This document shows positions 18,972 to 28,423 of a stretch of DNA of 64,000 nucleotides, piece after piece. Below the pieces are notes generated by a model. That model was not told the origin of the DNA. It made no database searches and saw nothing but the letters and a program-made list of their open reading frames with translations. The position numbers were made by a program, and so were the translations under genes. Origin of the DNA: Candidatus Zhuqueibacterota bacterium. GTDB lineage: Bacteria > Zhuqueibacterota > Zhuqueibacteria > Oceanimicrobiales > Oceanimicrobiaceae. The number at the start of each line of letters is the position of its first letter. Position 1 is the first letter of the stretch. The DNA lies in NCBI GenBank assembly GCA_029261995.1, contig JAJDAF010000017.1, positions 62,001 to 126,000 of the forward strand, in the 5' to 3' direction.

Positions 18972-20174
18972 ATGAAGAGGTTGCCTCAAATTGCAATTGT
19001 CGCGATGGCCCTGGCCGGTTTGCTGGCTGGATGCAAACAGGACGACGCTATCGATGGCTTTGACCTTCTCTCAAATCCAGCAGACCGTGGGAGTGTGGAT
19101 AGTACTACCATTTGGACGGCTTTTGAGCAGACTTTTGAGGATTCGGTTCGCAAGACCGGATCCGGAAGCTTTCTTGAACTTGGTGCATTTGATGGCCTCG
19201 AGACCCAGATCCTGCTACGGTTTGACTCGGTTCCCGATACCGTCCAGGTGCTGGCAGCGAAGCTTCTGCTAAACACGAACACCATCTACGCCACCGGAGA
19301 TGCCAAATCTTCCTTCCGTGCAACTGTTCACAAGGTAAACATTCCCTGGACGGAAGGCAGTGTGGCTTACGATGAGTTTCATACGGGCGGCAACTCGTTT
19401 GATGCATCGGCTATTTCGTCGGCTGAAATTTTCTCCAGCGCTGCAGATCTCAGTACCTCGGATTCCCTGTTTATCGAAACTTTGAAGTTGGATTTGAGTC
19501 CAGCTGGCTTGGAGTTGGTCAGGAACTGGGCTGACTCCACCCGCAGTGACAACCACGGAATTCTGATAGATTTTGAAGGCAGTAATTTCATCAAAGAGTT
19601 TCTGTCTCAAAACGGCTCAATCAACCAGCCCCGCCTGGAGCTGGACGTGATGAGAGGCACGGTGCGAGATACAATTCTGTCAGTTGCAGACGCGGATGCA
19701 TTCCTGGTCAATCGTGTTGTCGAGCCGGCAGGTGGCCCACTGTTTGTGGACAATGTGTTTGGGCATCAGACCGCGCTCCGTTTTGACCTGTCCGATATTC
19801 CAAGAGAGTCGACCATCAACAATGCTGTGCTCAAACTGAACATACTCAGTAGCCAATCCAACGTCAAGAATAGTGGCTTCACAGTTTGGGTGACCACGCT
19901 TGCAGATTCATTTACAACCGAAAATGTGAGAGTGGATTCATCTGGCTTTACCACCACTGCCACCGTTGGCAAACAGACCACCGTTTTGGAAATCCCTTTG
20001 CTTGCCTTGCTGCAGGTCTGGGTGACCGAATCGGTTCAGAACCATGGCATCCTTTTGAGGACGATCAGCCCCGGAAGCGACATCACGAGGGTTGCAATGC
20101 AGTCGAACGCGACCGATCCACTTTTGGCGCCGCGCGTTGAAGTTGAGTTTTCATCTGCCCCTAATTCCAATTAG
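18972..20174 (+). CDS. Lipoprotein with two DNRLRE-like modules
   Basis: Predicted lipoprotein of 400 residues. The lipobox LLAGC puts the lipidated cysteine at residue 21. I chose ATG 18972 over TTG 18963 because AAGGA (18956-18960) is better spaced. After the signal come two similar halves, each with a pattern like LLRFDSVPDTVQVLAAKLLL or LRFDLSDIPRESTINNAVLK and a later NHGIL segment. I recognise this as DNRLRE/CBM96-like beta-sandwich architecture, related in style to the modules in the giant protein at 54561. It sits directly before an outer-membrane barrel gene, suggesting a cell-surface or periplasmic partner. Its function is unknown. Confidence 0.75.
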   Translation: MKRLPQIAIVAMALAGLLAGCKQDDAIDGFDLLSNPADRGSVDSTTIWTAFEQTFEDSVRKTGSGSFLELGAFDGLETQILLRFDSVPDTVQVLAAKLLLNTNTIYATGDAKSSFRATVHKVNIPWTEGSVAYDEFHTGGNSFDASAISSAEIFSSAADLSTSDSLFIETLKLDLSPAGLELVRNWADSTRSDNHGILIDFEGSNFIKEFLSQNGSINQPRLELDVMRGTVRDTILSVADADAFLVNRVVEPAGGPLFVDNVFGHQTALRFDLSDIPRESTINNAVLKLNILSSQSNVKNSGFTVWVTTLADSFTTENVRVDSSGFTTTATVGKQTTVLEIPLLALLQVWVTESVQNHGILLRTISPGSDITRVAMQSNATDPLLAPRVEVEFSSAPNSN

Positions 20175-20180
20175 CAAAAA

Positions 20181-21407
20181 ATGGAGAATTCATCACACAT
20201 GTGGTCGAGCCGCCTAAAGCTTCTCTTGAGCGTAACACTTGTTCTTGTCTCTGTCCACGCACAGGGTCAGTCTTTCTATTCACAGCGTGGTCTTGGTTTG
20301 GTGCGGCAGTTCGTCAGCGGACAAAGCATTGGACTGGGTGGCGCCGGACTGGCGTTGTCCGACAAGATCACGGTCAATTATCTGAACCCTGCTGCCCTGG
20401 CTAACCTGCCGGTTTCCTTCGTGTCGGGCAATTTTCGCCACGCCGCCACTTCTCTCGAAAGTCAGGCTCAGGATGCCGTCATTTCAAGCACCAATGTGAG
20501 CGGCGTTCAGTTTCATTTACCACTCCAGCGTGAACGCATTTCACTCGGCGTGGGTCTGATGCCGTATTCGGAGGTCGAATACAATTTCGAGTCTGACGGT
20601 GCAGTAGGAGCCACTCGTTTCACTGAAACGGTTGAAGGTGACGGTGGTGTCAACAACGTCTTTGTCAGTCTTGCGGTTCGCCCCTTTAACCGCCTCTATC
20701 TTGGGGCCAGCGGCCTATTTTACTTTGGCTCGCTTCGGAACAAGTGGACGGTCATATTCCAGAATGAACCTACTTTCCTCAACACCAGACAAGAGGTTCG
20801 GCGTCATTTCACTGCGGCGGGCGTGCGCTTCGGGGCCCAATTTGAAGTCACGCCGGGTTGGAGATTGGCAGCCGTCTTCTCTCCCGCGGTGAACCTGGAT
20901 GTCAACAAGACGGTTACGTTAGTGAACGTTGACGAGTTCGCCGATTTCCCGGACAGCGACTTGGAGATCCCAGCCGCATACGGTTTCGGGACGGCAGTTT
21001 TTGTGCGCAAGAAGTTACTTTTTGCTGCGGACTACTATGTTGAACAATGGGGAAACTCAGTGGCCGACGGCTACACTAGCGATAGCCGCCGCATCTCTCT
21101 GGGGGTGGAGTATTCCGCACGCGGCAATCGTTTGAACAGCTCCTTTCTGAGCAAAACCGCATGGCGCCTGGGTTTCATGCACCGCGAGCTGGGACTGGAA
21201 GATCCAGTGGGCGAAAAGGTAACGGAGACATTTGGCAGTTTTGGTCTCGGTGTGCCGATCAAATGGACCGCGGCCAGACTCGATTTTGCGCTGGAAGCAG
21301 GGCGCCGAGGCTCGCTTTCGAGCAACATCGTCAAAGAGTCGGTCGTTCGGTTTTCCGTCACTGCGACGGTGGGTGAGCGCTGGTTCTTTCGAGGTGGCCC
21401 AAGGTGA
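20181..21407 (+). CDS. Predicted outer-membrane beta-barrel protein
   Basis: The product has 408 residues with a hydrophobic signal (LKLLLSVTLVLVSVHAQGQ). It then has the pattern of FadL/OmpP1 and PorV-like barrels: SGQSIGLGGAGLALSDKITVNYLNPAALANLP near the N-terminus (given in parts: IGLGGAGLALSD, NPAALANLP), followed by alternating beta strands to an aromatic C-terminal end (RWFFRGGPR). ATG 20199 (MWSSRLKLLL) is a plausible alternative start. It begins 6 bp after the lipoprotein gene. PorV-like proteins serve type IX secretion in Bacteroidetes, but a nutrient-uptake role is equally possible. Confidence 0.7.
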   Translation: MENSSHMWSSRLKLLLSVTLVLVSVHAQGQSFYSQRGLGLVRQFVSGQSIGLGGAGLALSDKITVNYLNPAALANLPVSFVSGNFRHAATSLESQAQDAVISSTNVSGVQFHLPLQRERISLGVGLMPYSEVEYNFESDGAVGATRFTETVEGDGGVNNVFVSLAVRPFNRLYLGASGLFYFGSLRNKWTVIFQNEPTFLNTRQEVRRHFTAAGVRFGAQFEVTPGWRLAAVFSPAVNLDVNKTVTLVNVDEFADFPDSDLEIPAAYGFGTAVFVRKKLLFAADYYVEQWGNSVADGYTSDSRRISLGVEYSARGNRLNSSFLSKTAWRLGFMHRELGLEDPVGEKVTETFGSFGLGVPIKWTAARLDFALEAGRRGSLSSNIVKESVVRFSVTATVGERWFFRGGPR

Positions 21408-21426
21408 CGAGCGAGCACAATTATGC

Positions 21427-21455
21427 TTGATTTTAGCTCAAAAGTTTGCTATGCT
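21427..21455 (+). promoter_or_regulatory. Candidate sigma-70 promoter for the TPR gene
   Basis: TTGATT (21427-21432), a 17-base spacer, then TATGCT (21450-21455). It lies in the 127-bp gap after the barrel gene and ahead of the GTG start at 21535. Confidence 0.5.
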
Positions 21456-21534
21456 TTAATTTATTGCCACTTCAAACTTTGCACATCATCTCACACGGAC
21501 AATGCAATCTCATCAACCTCGGAGGGTTAATAAG

Positions 21535-22833
21535 GTGAAAACGAGACTGAAGGAATTCGTGAAGGGCTCAATAAAATGCTTCGCCACATTTCTGTGCATC
21601 GGAGTCATCGCGATGAACTGGGTCGCGGCTGACGCCTGGGCGCAAAACGGAGACGCCAAGCCACAGATGAGTAAGGACAAGTTGTTTGAACTCATGAAAA
21701 ATTGGAGCTTTGGCTACGAAAACTATAAGAACAAACAATTCGAACGCGCTGCCAAGTATTTTTGGATCGTTACCAAGCTCGATTCGATCGACAAATTCCC
21801 GAAAGTGTATCGGTATCTGGGTGACAGCTATTTCAAGCTCGAGAATCCTGACAGCGCCCAGATTGTTTTCGAAATCGGCTCATCCAAATATCCGAAAGAT
21901 GCCCATTTGCACCGCATGATTGGTTTTCTGAAATCACAGCGTGAGCAGACCGAAGAGGCTATCACAGAATATGAAACCGTGGTTGGACTTGAGCCGGATT
22001 CTAAAGATGACTGGAAGCAACTCGCTTTGCTTTATGCTAAGGCCGACCGGGACGAGGACTCAATCAGTGCCTATGACAAAGTTCTCGAATTCGATCCCAA
22101 TGACCTTGAGGCAAAGAACAACCAAAGTGCACTTTATGCCCGCACCGGAGACACAAGCGGCCTAATCGCCAAGAAAGAGGAGATACGGACTGCGGATACC
22201 ACAAATAGTCAGGTCCGGTACGAGCTTGGCGAAATCTACTACAGGGAACAAGAATACGACAAGGCCATCTCCGTTTTCCGCGAGTTTCTAGCTTTGACCC
22301 CGAACGATATTGGTGTGATGGAATATGTGGCTATCTCACTGAAGAGCCTCGATAAACTCAGCGAGTCGATTGCAGAATATAAGAAGATCCTTAGCGTTCA
22401 GCCAGACAACAAGAAGGTTCTCGCCGAAATTAGTCGTAACTATAAAGATATCAACCGTTTTCAGAATGCCAGAACCTATGCCAACAAGGCGTTAGCCGTG
22501 GATCGCCAGTATGGTCTGGGCTGGATTGCGCTAGGTGAGGCCTATGAGGCGTCCGCTGAGAAATGTGTGAGTGCAAAAGACGGCTCAGTCGATTTCAGTG
22601 ACAAGTTGGTTTACGAGTTGGCCCGGCAGCAGTATCGGCGTGGTGCCCAGAGCGATGAGTTTCACGAAGAGGCGCAGCGGCACATAGGCTACCTGCAAGG
22701 TGCGCTTCCCACAAAGGAGGATGTGTTCATGCACCGTCAGGAGAAACGTCCGAAAACCGACTGCTTTGCCTGGATTCCAGATGGCGCCTTTGGAGATGCT
22801 TTTCACAAAATACTGAGCCGTCGCCTTAAATAG
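21535..22833 (+). CDS. Periplasmic TPR-repeat protein
   Basis: Predicted exported protein of 432 residues built of tetratricopeptide repeats over most of its length (for example [20 protein letters not shown], and [20 protein letters not shown]). The frame is open to ATG 21502, but GGAGGG at 21521-21526 sits eight bases before GTG 21535, giving [19 protein letters not shown] and a clean signal peptide ending near AWAQ. TPR arrays act as protein-protein scaffolds; the partner cannot be told. Downstream glyA starts 22 bp later. Confidence 0.8.
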   Translation: MKTRLKEFVKGSIKCFATFLCIGVIAMNWVAADAWAQNGDAKPQMSKDKLFELMKNWSFGYENYKNKQFERAAKYFWIVTKLDSIDKFPKVYRYLGDSYFKLENPDSAQIVFEIGSSKYPKDAHLHRMIGFLKSQREQTEEAITEYETVVGLEPDSKDDWKQLALLYAKADRDEDSISAYDKVLEFDPNDLEAKNNQSALYARTGDTSGLIAKKEEIRTADTTNSQVRYELGEIYYREQEYDKAISVFREFLALTPNDIGVMEYVAISLKSLDKLSESIAEYKKILSVQPDNKKVLAEISRNYKDINRFQNARTYANKALAVDRQYGLGWIALGEAYEASAEKCVSAKDGSVDFSDKLVYELARQQYRRGAQSDEFHEEAQRHIGYLQGALPTKEDVFMHRQEKRPKTDCFAWIPDGAFGDAFHKILSRRLK

Positions 22834-22855
22834 CCAGCGAAACTTAAAAAGACCA

Positions 22856-24148
22856 ATGAGTATTCTAGCACAAGCAGATCCGGAGCTTCATCGTTCGATT
22901 GTTGATGAAACAAACAGGCAGAACCAGACGCTCGAATTGATAGCGTCCGAGAACTTTGTCAGCCCTGCCGTACTGGAGGCCGCCGGTCAAGCGATGACCA
23001 ATAAGTATGCCGAAGGTTATCCTGGCAAGCGTTACTATGGCGGCTGTGAGTTTGTTGACGTCGCTGAGAACTTGGCTCGTGAGCGTGCAAAACGGTTGTT
23101 CGGGGCTGACCATGCTAATGTGCAACCCCATTCCGGCTCACAGGCGAACATTGCAGCCTACTTTGCAGTGCTGAAGCCGGGAGACAAAATTCTTGGCATG
23201 GACCTTTCCCATGGCGGACACTTGACCCACGGTAGCCCTGTCAATTTTTCGGGGCGAGTCTTCGATGTCAGCTTCTATGGCGTCAACAAAGAGAACGGCT
23301 GTATCGATCTCAATGAAGTGGCTGAGACGGCAACACGTGTGAAGCCCAAGTTGATCATCGCCGGTGCGAGCGCCTACTCCAGGGAAATCGACTATGCAGG
23401 GTTTCGTGATATCGCCGATAAGGTCGGTGCCTATTTGATTTCCGATATGGCTCATCCCGCTGGCTTGATCGCCAGTGGCCTCTTGCCGAGCCCGGTCCCC
23501 CATTGTCATTTCGTGACCACCACCACCCACAAGACGCTTCGTGGCCCCCGCGGCGGGATGATTCTCGTCGGGAAAGATGGGGAAAACGATCTTGGCATCG
23601 CCACCCCAAAAGGCCGGGTCAAGACCTGGTCAGAACTCGCGGACTCCATGGTGTTCCCGGGTTTTCAGGGCGGTCCACTGATGCATATTATTGCGGCGAA
23701 AGCAGTCGCCTTCAAGGAAGCCCTGCAACCGGATTTCAAGGAGTATTCAAGGCAAGTTATCAAGAATGCGCAGGCGTTTGCAGCCAAACTTGTGGATTTG
23801 GGGTATAATATTGTGTCCGGCGGAACTGATAACCATTTGTTGCTGATAGATTTAAGGAATAAGGACGTCACGGGCAAGTTGGCCGAAGCCAGGTTAGAGG
23901 AGGCCGGCATAACCGTGAACAAGAACATGGTGCCATTCGACGACAAGAGTCCGTTCGTGACCAGCGGCATCAGGATTGGCACGCCGGCTTTGACGACTCG
24001 CGGGATGCGCGAGAACGAAATGCAAACGGTGGCCGCTATGATAGACAGGGTGCTTTCTGATATCTCCAATGACTCGGCGCTGAGTTCGGTCCGCAACGAA
24101 ATTGGCGAACTCTGCCCCAGCTTTCCACTTTACGACGTTGCCGGCTAG
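22856..24148 (+). CDS. glyA: Serine hydroxymethyltransferase
   Basis: PLP enzyme interconverting serine and glycine while loading tetrahydrofolate with a one-carbon unit. It has 430 residues. The Schiff-base lysine lies in [14 protein letters not shown] at about residue 226. The N-terminal [18 protein letters not shown] and the [18 protein letters not shown] segment are diagnostic. nrdR follows by 6 bp. Confidence 0.98.
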   Translation: MSILAQADPELHRSIVDETNRQNQTLELIASENFVSPAVLEAAGQAMTNKYAEGYPGKRYYGGCEFVDVAENLARERAKRLFGADHANVQPHSGSQANIAAYFAVLKPGDKILGMDLSHGGHLTHGSPVNFSGRVFDVSFYGVNKENGCIDLNEVAETATRVKPKLIIAGASAYSREIDYAGFRDIADKVGAYLISDMAHPAGLIASGLLPSPVPHCHFVTTTTHKTLRGPRGGMILVGKDGENDLGIATPKGRVKTWSELADSMVFPGFQGGPLMHIIAAKAVAFKEALQPDFKEYSRQVIKNAQAFAAKLVDLGYNIVSGGTDNHLLLIDLRNKDVTGKLAEARLEEAGITVNKNMVPFDDKSPFVTSGIRIGTPALTTRGMRENEMQTVAAMIDRVLSDISNDSALSSVRNEIGELCPSFPLYDVAG

Positions 24149-24154
24149 GGCCGC

Positions 24155-24604
24155 ATGCGTTGCCCATATTGCCAGTTTGATGACAGCAAAGTGATCGATT
24201 CTCGTTCCAGCAACGAGGGTCGAGTTGTCCGTCGGCGTCGGGAATGCTTGAAGTGCGAACGACGCTTCACGACGAAAGAGCACGTCGAGGAAGCGCAACT
24301 CATGGTGGTTAAATCTGACGGACGTCGGCAGCCGTACGACCATGAAAAGCTGATGATGAGTTTGCAGATCGCCTGTAAAAAGCGACCAATACCGACCTCT
24401 GCACTCGATGACATCGTAAATCAGGTTGAAGTGACCGTGCGCGACAAGTCGCAGACCGAAGTGGCCTCCCGGGAGATTGGCGAACTTGTCATCCAATATC
24501 TCAGACAGCTCGACGAGGTAGCCTACGTCAGATTCGCCTCTGTCTACCGAAATTTTCAGGATAAGGAAGAATTCCTAAGCGAGTTGCAGGACCTTAAGAA
24601 ATAG
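24155..24604 (+). CDS. nrdR: Transcriptional repressor NrdR
   Basis: Repressor of ribonucleotide reductase genes that senses ATP/dATP. It has 149 residues: a zinc ribbon (C3-x2-C6 and C31-x2-C34) followed by an ATP-cone domain (VVKSDGRRQPYDHEKLMMSL). Closely follows glyA and ends at an intrinsic terminator. No ribonucleotide reductase gene is in the window, so its targets are elsewhere; dcd downstream is thematically linked. Confidence 0.97.
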   Translation: MRCPYCQFDDSKVIDSRSSNEGRVVRRRRECLKCERRFTTKEHVEEAQLMVVKSDGRRQPYDHEKLMMSLQIACKKRPIPTSALDDIVNQVEVTVRDKSQTEVASREIGELVIQYLRQLDEVAYVRFASVYRNFQDKEEFLSELQDLKK

Positions 24605-24635
24605 CCGGTTGCGTGAGAAGAGATTATTAGTAGCG

Positions 24636-24673
24636 GAGCAGGTAGTCCGACCCAGATGGCTATCTGCTCTTTT
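24636..24673 (+). terminator. Intrinsic terminator after nrdR
   Basis: GAGCAGGTAG (24636-24645) pairs with CTATCTGCTC (24660-24669), with one G-T wobble, and is followed by TTTT. It separates glyA-nrdR from tatC. Confidence 0.8.
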
Positions 24674-24693
24674 GTGTCAGAGAGTGAGAGGAT

Positions 24694-25461
24694 ATGCTAA
24701 CTGTTGATACCGAAAACGAGATGCCGTTTCTGGACCACCTGGAAGAACTAAGATGGCGGTTGATCAAAACAGTTGTTTCGGTGGTGGTGGCGAGCGTCGG
24801 TGTTTACTTCTTTTCGGAATACATCCTTGGTCTGCTAATCCAGCCGTACAACGATGCGTTAGCCCATCTCAACCGCCCTGGTAGCCAGCGGCTGATTTTT
24901 CTTACGCCCACTGGCGGTTTCATGATCAGAATCAAGCTTTCGGTTTTCGCCGGGGTTCTGCTGACCCTGCCGGTCATTTTCTATCAAATCTGGCAGTTCG
25001 TTGTGCCTGGCCTAATCGATAGCGAGCGTAAGTACTTACCGTTGGTCGTTTTCTCATCGACATTTTGTTTCCTGAGCGGCGCCTTCTTTTGTTACGAAAT
25101 CGTACTGCGGTACGGTTTACGCTTTCTCCTGAGTTTTGAAACTGCAGATCTTGCTGCTACCATCTCCGTCAATGAGTATCTGCAGTTCATTACCATGCTT
25201 ATCTTTGTGTTTGGTCTCGTCTTTGAAATGCCGGTGGTTTCCTTTTTTCTTACCAAGATTGGGTTGGTGACCCCTCCGTTCCTGCGACACTATCGCCGGC
25301 ATGGTATCGTGGTGATGGTGATCTTGTCCGCAGTGATCACTCCGCCTGACATTTTTACGCAACTTTTATTGGCCGCCCCTCTCGTTCTGCTTTACGAATT
25401 GAGCATAGTGGTTTCCCACCTTGCTCTGCGAAAGGCAGTGGACAGTACGGATGCAGATTAA
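24694..25461 (+). CDS. tatC: Twin-arginine translocase subunit TatC
   Basis: Inner-membrane receptor of the Tat pathway that exports folded proteins. It has 255 residues with six predicted membrane segments. It has the conserved N-terminal [16 protein letters not shown] and the periplasmic loop [20 protein letters not shown] precedes the ATG. tatA/tatB are not adjacent. Confidence 0.97.
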   Translation: MLTVDTENEMPFLDHLEELRWRLIKTVVSVVVASVGVYFFSEYILGLLIQPYNDALAHLNRPGSQRLIFLTPTGGFMIRIKLSVFAGVLLTLPVIFYQIWQFVVPGLIDSERKYLPLVVFSSTFCFLSGAFFCYEIVLRYGLRFLLSFETADLAATISVNEYLQFITMLIFVFGLVFEMPVVSFFLTKIGLVTPPFLRHYRRHGIVVMVILSAVITPPDIFTQLLLAAPLVLLYELSIVVSHLALRKAVDSTDAD

Positions 25462-25505
25462 GCCACGCCAGGAGCGGCCGAATATCACAGTGGAGACAAG
25501 GCAAG

Positions 25506-26060
25506 ATGTCTATAAAGGCTGATAAGTGGATTAAAAAAATGGCGCTAGAGCACGGGATGATCGATCCCTTTGTGGCTACCCAGGTGAGAGAAAAAGTTAT
25601 CTCTTATGGCCTGTCGTCCTATGGCTATGACGTTCGAATCGCTAAGGAATACAAAATTTTTACGAATCTGAATTCAACAATTGTCGATCCAAAGGAGTTC
25701 GATCCACAGTCGTTCGTCGATTTTGATGGGGATGAGTGCATTATTCCACCGAACTCATTTGCTCTTGGAAGAACCATCGAGTATTTTAAGATGCCGAAAA
25801 ACGTTATGACCATCTGCGTAGGCAAATCAACATACGCCCGCTGCGGTATCATTACAAATGTAACCCCGCTGGAGCCTGGCTGGGAAGGATATGTGACGCT
25901 CGAGGTCTCCAACACAACGCCGCTGCCGGCGAGAATATATTCTGGTGAGGGAATTGCACAACTACTTTTCTTTGAGGGTGATGAAGAATGCCTCGCATCC
26001 TACAGCGACAAGATGGGAAAGTACCAGGGACAAACCGGCGTGACCTTACCAAAAGTCTAG
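25506..26060 (+). CDS. dcd: dCTP deaminase
   Basis: Deaminates dCTP to dUTP (or to dUMP in the bifunctional branch) for thymidylate synthesis. It has 184 residues. The family motifs [38 protein letters not shown] and [13 protein letters not shown] are all visible. It lies before three small metal hydrolases, suggesting a nucleotide-metabolism unit. Confidence 0.95.
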   Translation: MSIKADKWIKKMALEHGMIDPFVATQVREKVISYGLSSYGYDVRIAKEYKIFTNLNSTIVDPKEFDPQSFVDFDGDECIIPPNSFALGRTIEYFKMPKNVMTICVGKSTYARCGIITNVTPLEPGWEGYVTLEVSNTTPLPARIYSGEGIAQLLFFEGDEECLASYSDKMGKYQGQTGVTLPKV

Positions 26061-26079
26061 TAGAAAGGACTTATTTGCT

Positions 26080-26934
26080 TTGAATCAAGGTGTCATCGAT
26101 CTTCATCTACATACCAACCATTCGGATGGCTACCACTCCCCGGCTGAAGTCGTCAGCAAAGCCAGAAAGGCAGGTCTCCGCGCCATCGGTATCACCGATC
26201 ACGACGAGATCAGCGCCCTTCCTGAGGCAGAAGCAGCAGGACTTGAGCTTGGCGTCGAGGTCGTGACTGGTGTCGAACTGAGCGTGTATTTTCAGAAGCA
26301 GGACATTCATATCCTCGGCTATTGCTTTGACCGCGATAACGGTGGACTGAATGACTATCTCGCGATCTTCAAGTCGGAGCGTGTGAAACGTGCTGGCCTG
26401 ATTGTCGATAAACTCTCTGAGCTTGGCATGACCATCTCTCTGGATGACGTGTTTGAGTTGTCCGGAACCGGTTCGGTGGGACGGCCCCACATTGCCAATG
26501 TATTGTTGTCCAAGGGGCTCGTGAGCAGCTTTCAAGAAGTGTTCGATAAATATCTGGGGGATGGTAAACCAGCAAATGTGCCTAAGTACAGAATGGATAT
26601 CGAAAAGGCAATTGAAATTGTGACCGGAGCCGGTGGGATTTGTTCCATTGCGCACCCCGGCATCCAACTGAGCAATAAGGATGTCATGGCGGTCATCAGA
26701 ATGGGTATTCACGGCATCGAGGCGACTCACCCGAAACATGGTGTAGATCGTTCAAGTTTTTATCGTCATCTTGCCAGAAACCACGGCTTGGTCGCCACTG
26801 GTGGTTCTGACTTCCACGGCGGCGCAAGGAGTGAGGCGGCTCTGGGGAAATATACTGTGCCTTATGAAACCATCGCGGAGATGAACGCGCTTGCGGGAAT
26901 TCAGGAGCAGGAAGGGGATCGAAATGATAGTTGA
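26080..26934 (+). CDS. PHP-domain phosphoesterase (RNase AM / pAp phosphatase-like)
   Basis: Trinuclear-metal PHP hydrolase of 284 residues. Metal-binding motifs appear in order: DLHLHTNHSDG at the N-terminus, GITDHDE, GVELS, SIAHPG and GGSDFHGG. This set matches the YciV/TrpH group, whose studied members remove phosphate from 3',5'-nucleoside bisphosphates or trim 5' ends of rRNA. The start is TTG 26080 after AAAGGA. Its end overlaps the next gene by 11 bp. Confidence 0.85.
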   Translation: MNQGVIDLHLHTNHSDGYHSPAEVVSKARKAGLRAIGITDHDEISALPEAEAAGLELGVEVVTGVELSVYFQKQDIHILGYCFDRDNGGLNDYLAIFKSERVKRAGLIVDKLSELGMTISLDDVFELSGTGSVGRPHIANVLLSKGLVSSFQEVFDKYLGDGKPANVPKYRMDIEKAIEIVTGAGGICSIAHPGIQLSNKDVMAVIRMGIHGIEATHPKHGVDRSSFYRHLARNHGLVATGGSDFHGGARSEAALGKYTVPYETIAEMNALAGIQEQEGDRNDS

Positions 26935-27553
26935 GTGTCTGGAGGTCGGTGTGTTTGCGGAGAATTGTTACGTGGTCGGCTGCGCCGAAACCCGCGAGGC
27001 AGTTGTGATTGATCCGGGTGACGAAATTCCACGAATTCTTTCTGCGATTGAAGAAAACCGGTTGGAGATAAAGTTAATCCTGCTCACCCACGCCCATCTT
27101 GACCACGTGAAAGAAGTGGTCGCTTTCAAGCGTCATTGGGATGTGCCTGTGGTAATGCACCGGGATGATGAGTTTCTACTCGCAAATCTGGAAAAGCAAG
27201 CGGCAGCTTTCGGCTTGACCACATCCGGTACGCCTGGCGTGGATAGATTTGTGACTGAGGGTGAGACCATCGAGTTTGGCAACCATCAGTTCTCGGTTTT
27301 GCATACGCCCGGGCACTCGCCAGGTAGCATATCCTTCGCCGCGGAGGGCCGAATCTTCGCCGGCGATGTGCTGTTCGCATCATCTATTGGCCGGACGGAT
27401 TTGCCAGGCGGAGATTTTGAGACCCTTATCAAGACGATTCAAGACAAACTATTTGTCCTCGGGGACGCGACGACAGTTTATCCCGGCCATGGGCCGCCGA
27501 CCACGATTGGGCAGGAGCGAACAAGTAATCCGTTCGTGAGAGATGTGGATTGA
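26924..27553 (+). CDS. Metallo-beta-lactamase-fold hydrolase (glyoxalase II-like)
   Basis: Cytoplasmic MBL-fold hydrolase of 209 residues. Zinc ligands are visible in LTHAHLDHVKE, LHTPGHSPGS and the C-terminal VYPGHGPPT. AAGGGG at 26912-26917 selects ATG 26924 (MIVECLEVGVFAENCYVVGC); the longer frame inside the PHP gene is not needed. Members of this short subgroup act on thioesters such as S-lactoylglutathione or remain uncharacterised; the substrate here is not evident. Confidence 0.85.
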   Translation: MIVECLEVGVFAENCYVVGCAETREAVVIDPGDEIPRILSAIEENRLEIKLILLTHAHLDHVKEVVAFKRHWDVPVVMHRDDEFLLANLEKQAAAFGLTTSGTPGVDRFVTEGETIEFGNHQFSVLHTPGHSPGSISFAAEGRIFAGDVLFASSIGRTDLPGGDFETLIKTIQDKLFVLGDATTVYPGHGPPTTIGQERTSNPFVRDVD

Positions 27554-27585
27554 ATGGGTTCCATCAAGATTAGGAGAAGACCTGG

Positions 27586-28254
27586 ATGGGAAAAATGATT
27601 ACCATTGGTGACGTAAAGAAAGATCCCCAGATTCGTGCCTACATCAGCAGGGCGGATGAAAACCTGGCGGTAGTAGGATACACCGAACATGGACCGCGCC
27701 ATTGTGGGCTTGTGGCGAAGGTCGCGCGGCAAACGCTACTAGAACTCGGAATCTCCGAGCGTGAAGCCGAGCTTTCAGCGATAGCAGGTTATCTGCATGA
27801 CGTTGGCAATGTCTTCAACAGACTCAACCATCCCTATACTGGCGCCGTGCTGGCGCACAGTCTTCTGCGCGATCTCGGGATGGATATTGACGAGATCACC
27901 ACAATTGTGGCCGCCATTGGCAATCACGATGATGATGGCTGGGAGCCAGTAAATCAGGTTTCCGCTGGCTTGATTCTGGCGGACAAGTCTGACGTGCACC
28001 GTTCACGCGTGCGGAATCCTGACATGATCAAATTCGACATTCACGATCGGGTGAACTACGCGGTCAACAAGTCTTCTCTCAAGGCTGATCGGGAGGGCCG
28101 GACAATTACGCTTTCTCTGACTATTGATGACGCGATTTCATCCGTGATGGAGTACTTCGAGATTTTTCTCAGCAGGATGTTATATTGTAAGCGCGCTGCT
28201 CATTTTTTGGAGACTCAGTTTCGTCTCGTCATCAATGACAATAATTTGTTGTGA
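27586..28254 (+). CDS. HD-domain phosphohydrolase
   Basis: Predicted metal-dependent phosphohydrolase of 222 residues. The HD motif order is visible: EHGPRHCGLVAKVA, AGYLHDVGN (His-Asp pair), IGNHDDDG, and ILADKSDVHRSR. The C-terminal part is a small mixed domain. Third in a row of metal hydrolases after dcd, which suggests a co-transcribed nucleotide or signalling-nucleotide clean-up set, though no substrate can be assigned. AGGAG precedes ATG 27586. Confidence 0.82.
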   Translation: MGKMITIGDVKKDPQIRAYISRADENLAVVGYTEHGPRHCGLVAKVARQTLLELGISEREAELSAIAGYLHDVGNVFNRLNHPYTGAVLAHSLLRDLGMDIDEITTIVAAIGNHDDDGWEPVNQVSAGLILADKSDVHRSRVRNPDMIKFDIHDRVNYAVNKSSLKADREGRTITLSLTIDDAISSVMEYFEIFLSRMLYCKRAAHFLETQFRLVINDNNLL

Positions 28255-28260
28255 AAAGGC

Positions 28261-28289
28261 TTGCAAGTTTTTATTTTTTTGTATATTAT
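28261..28289 (+). promoter_or_regulatory. Candidate promoter for rng
   Basis: TTGCAA (28261-28266), 17 bases, then TATTAT (28284-28289) within TATATTATACA. The A/T-rich spacer includes a run of seven T. A transcript would carry a leader of roughly 125 nt before the rng start. Confidence 0.55.
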
Positions 28290-28309
28290 ACATCTTGTTT
28301 ATTTGATCG

Positions 28310-28331
28310 AATGGGATAGTCCTATCCCATT
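28310..28331. repeat. Near-perfect palindrome in the rng leader
   Basis: AATGGGATAG and CTATCCCATT flank only two bases (TC), giving 10-bp arms. It lies just downstream of the predicted promoter and is not followed by a T-run, so it is not an ordinary terminator. It could be an operator dyad or a 5' hairpin in the mRNA. Confidence 0.8.
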
Positions 28332-28423
28332 CTGATACATCGTTCTTTGACAACTTCAGATGCTCGACAGTTTCAGTTGTTTAGAGTCTAACCATTTTGA
28401 GAAGATAGGAGCATTGGTGATTC

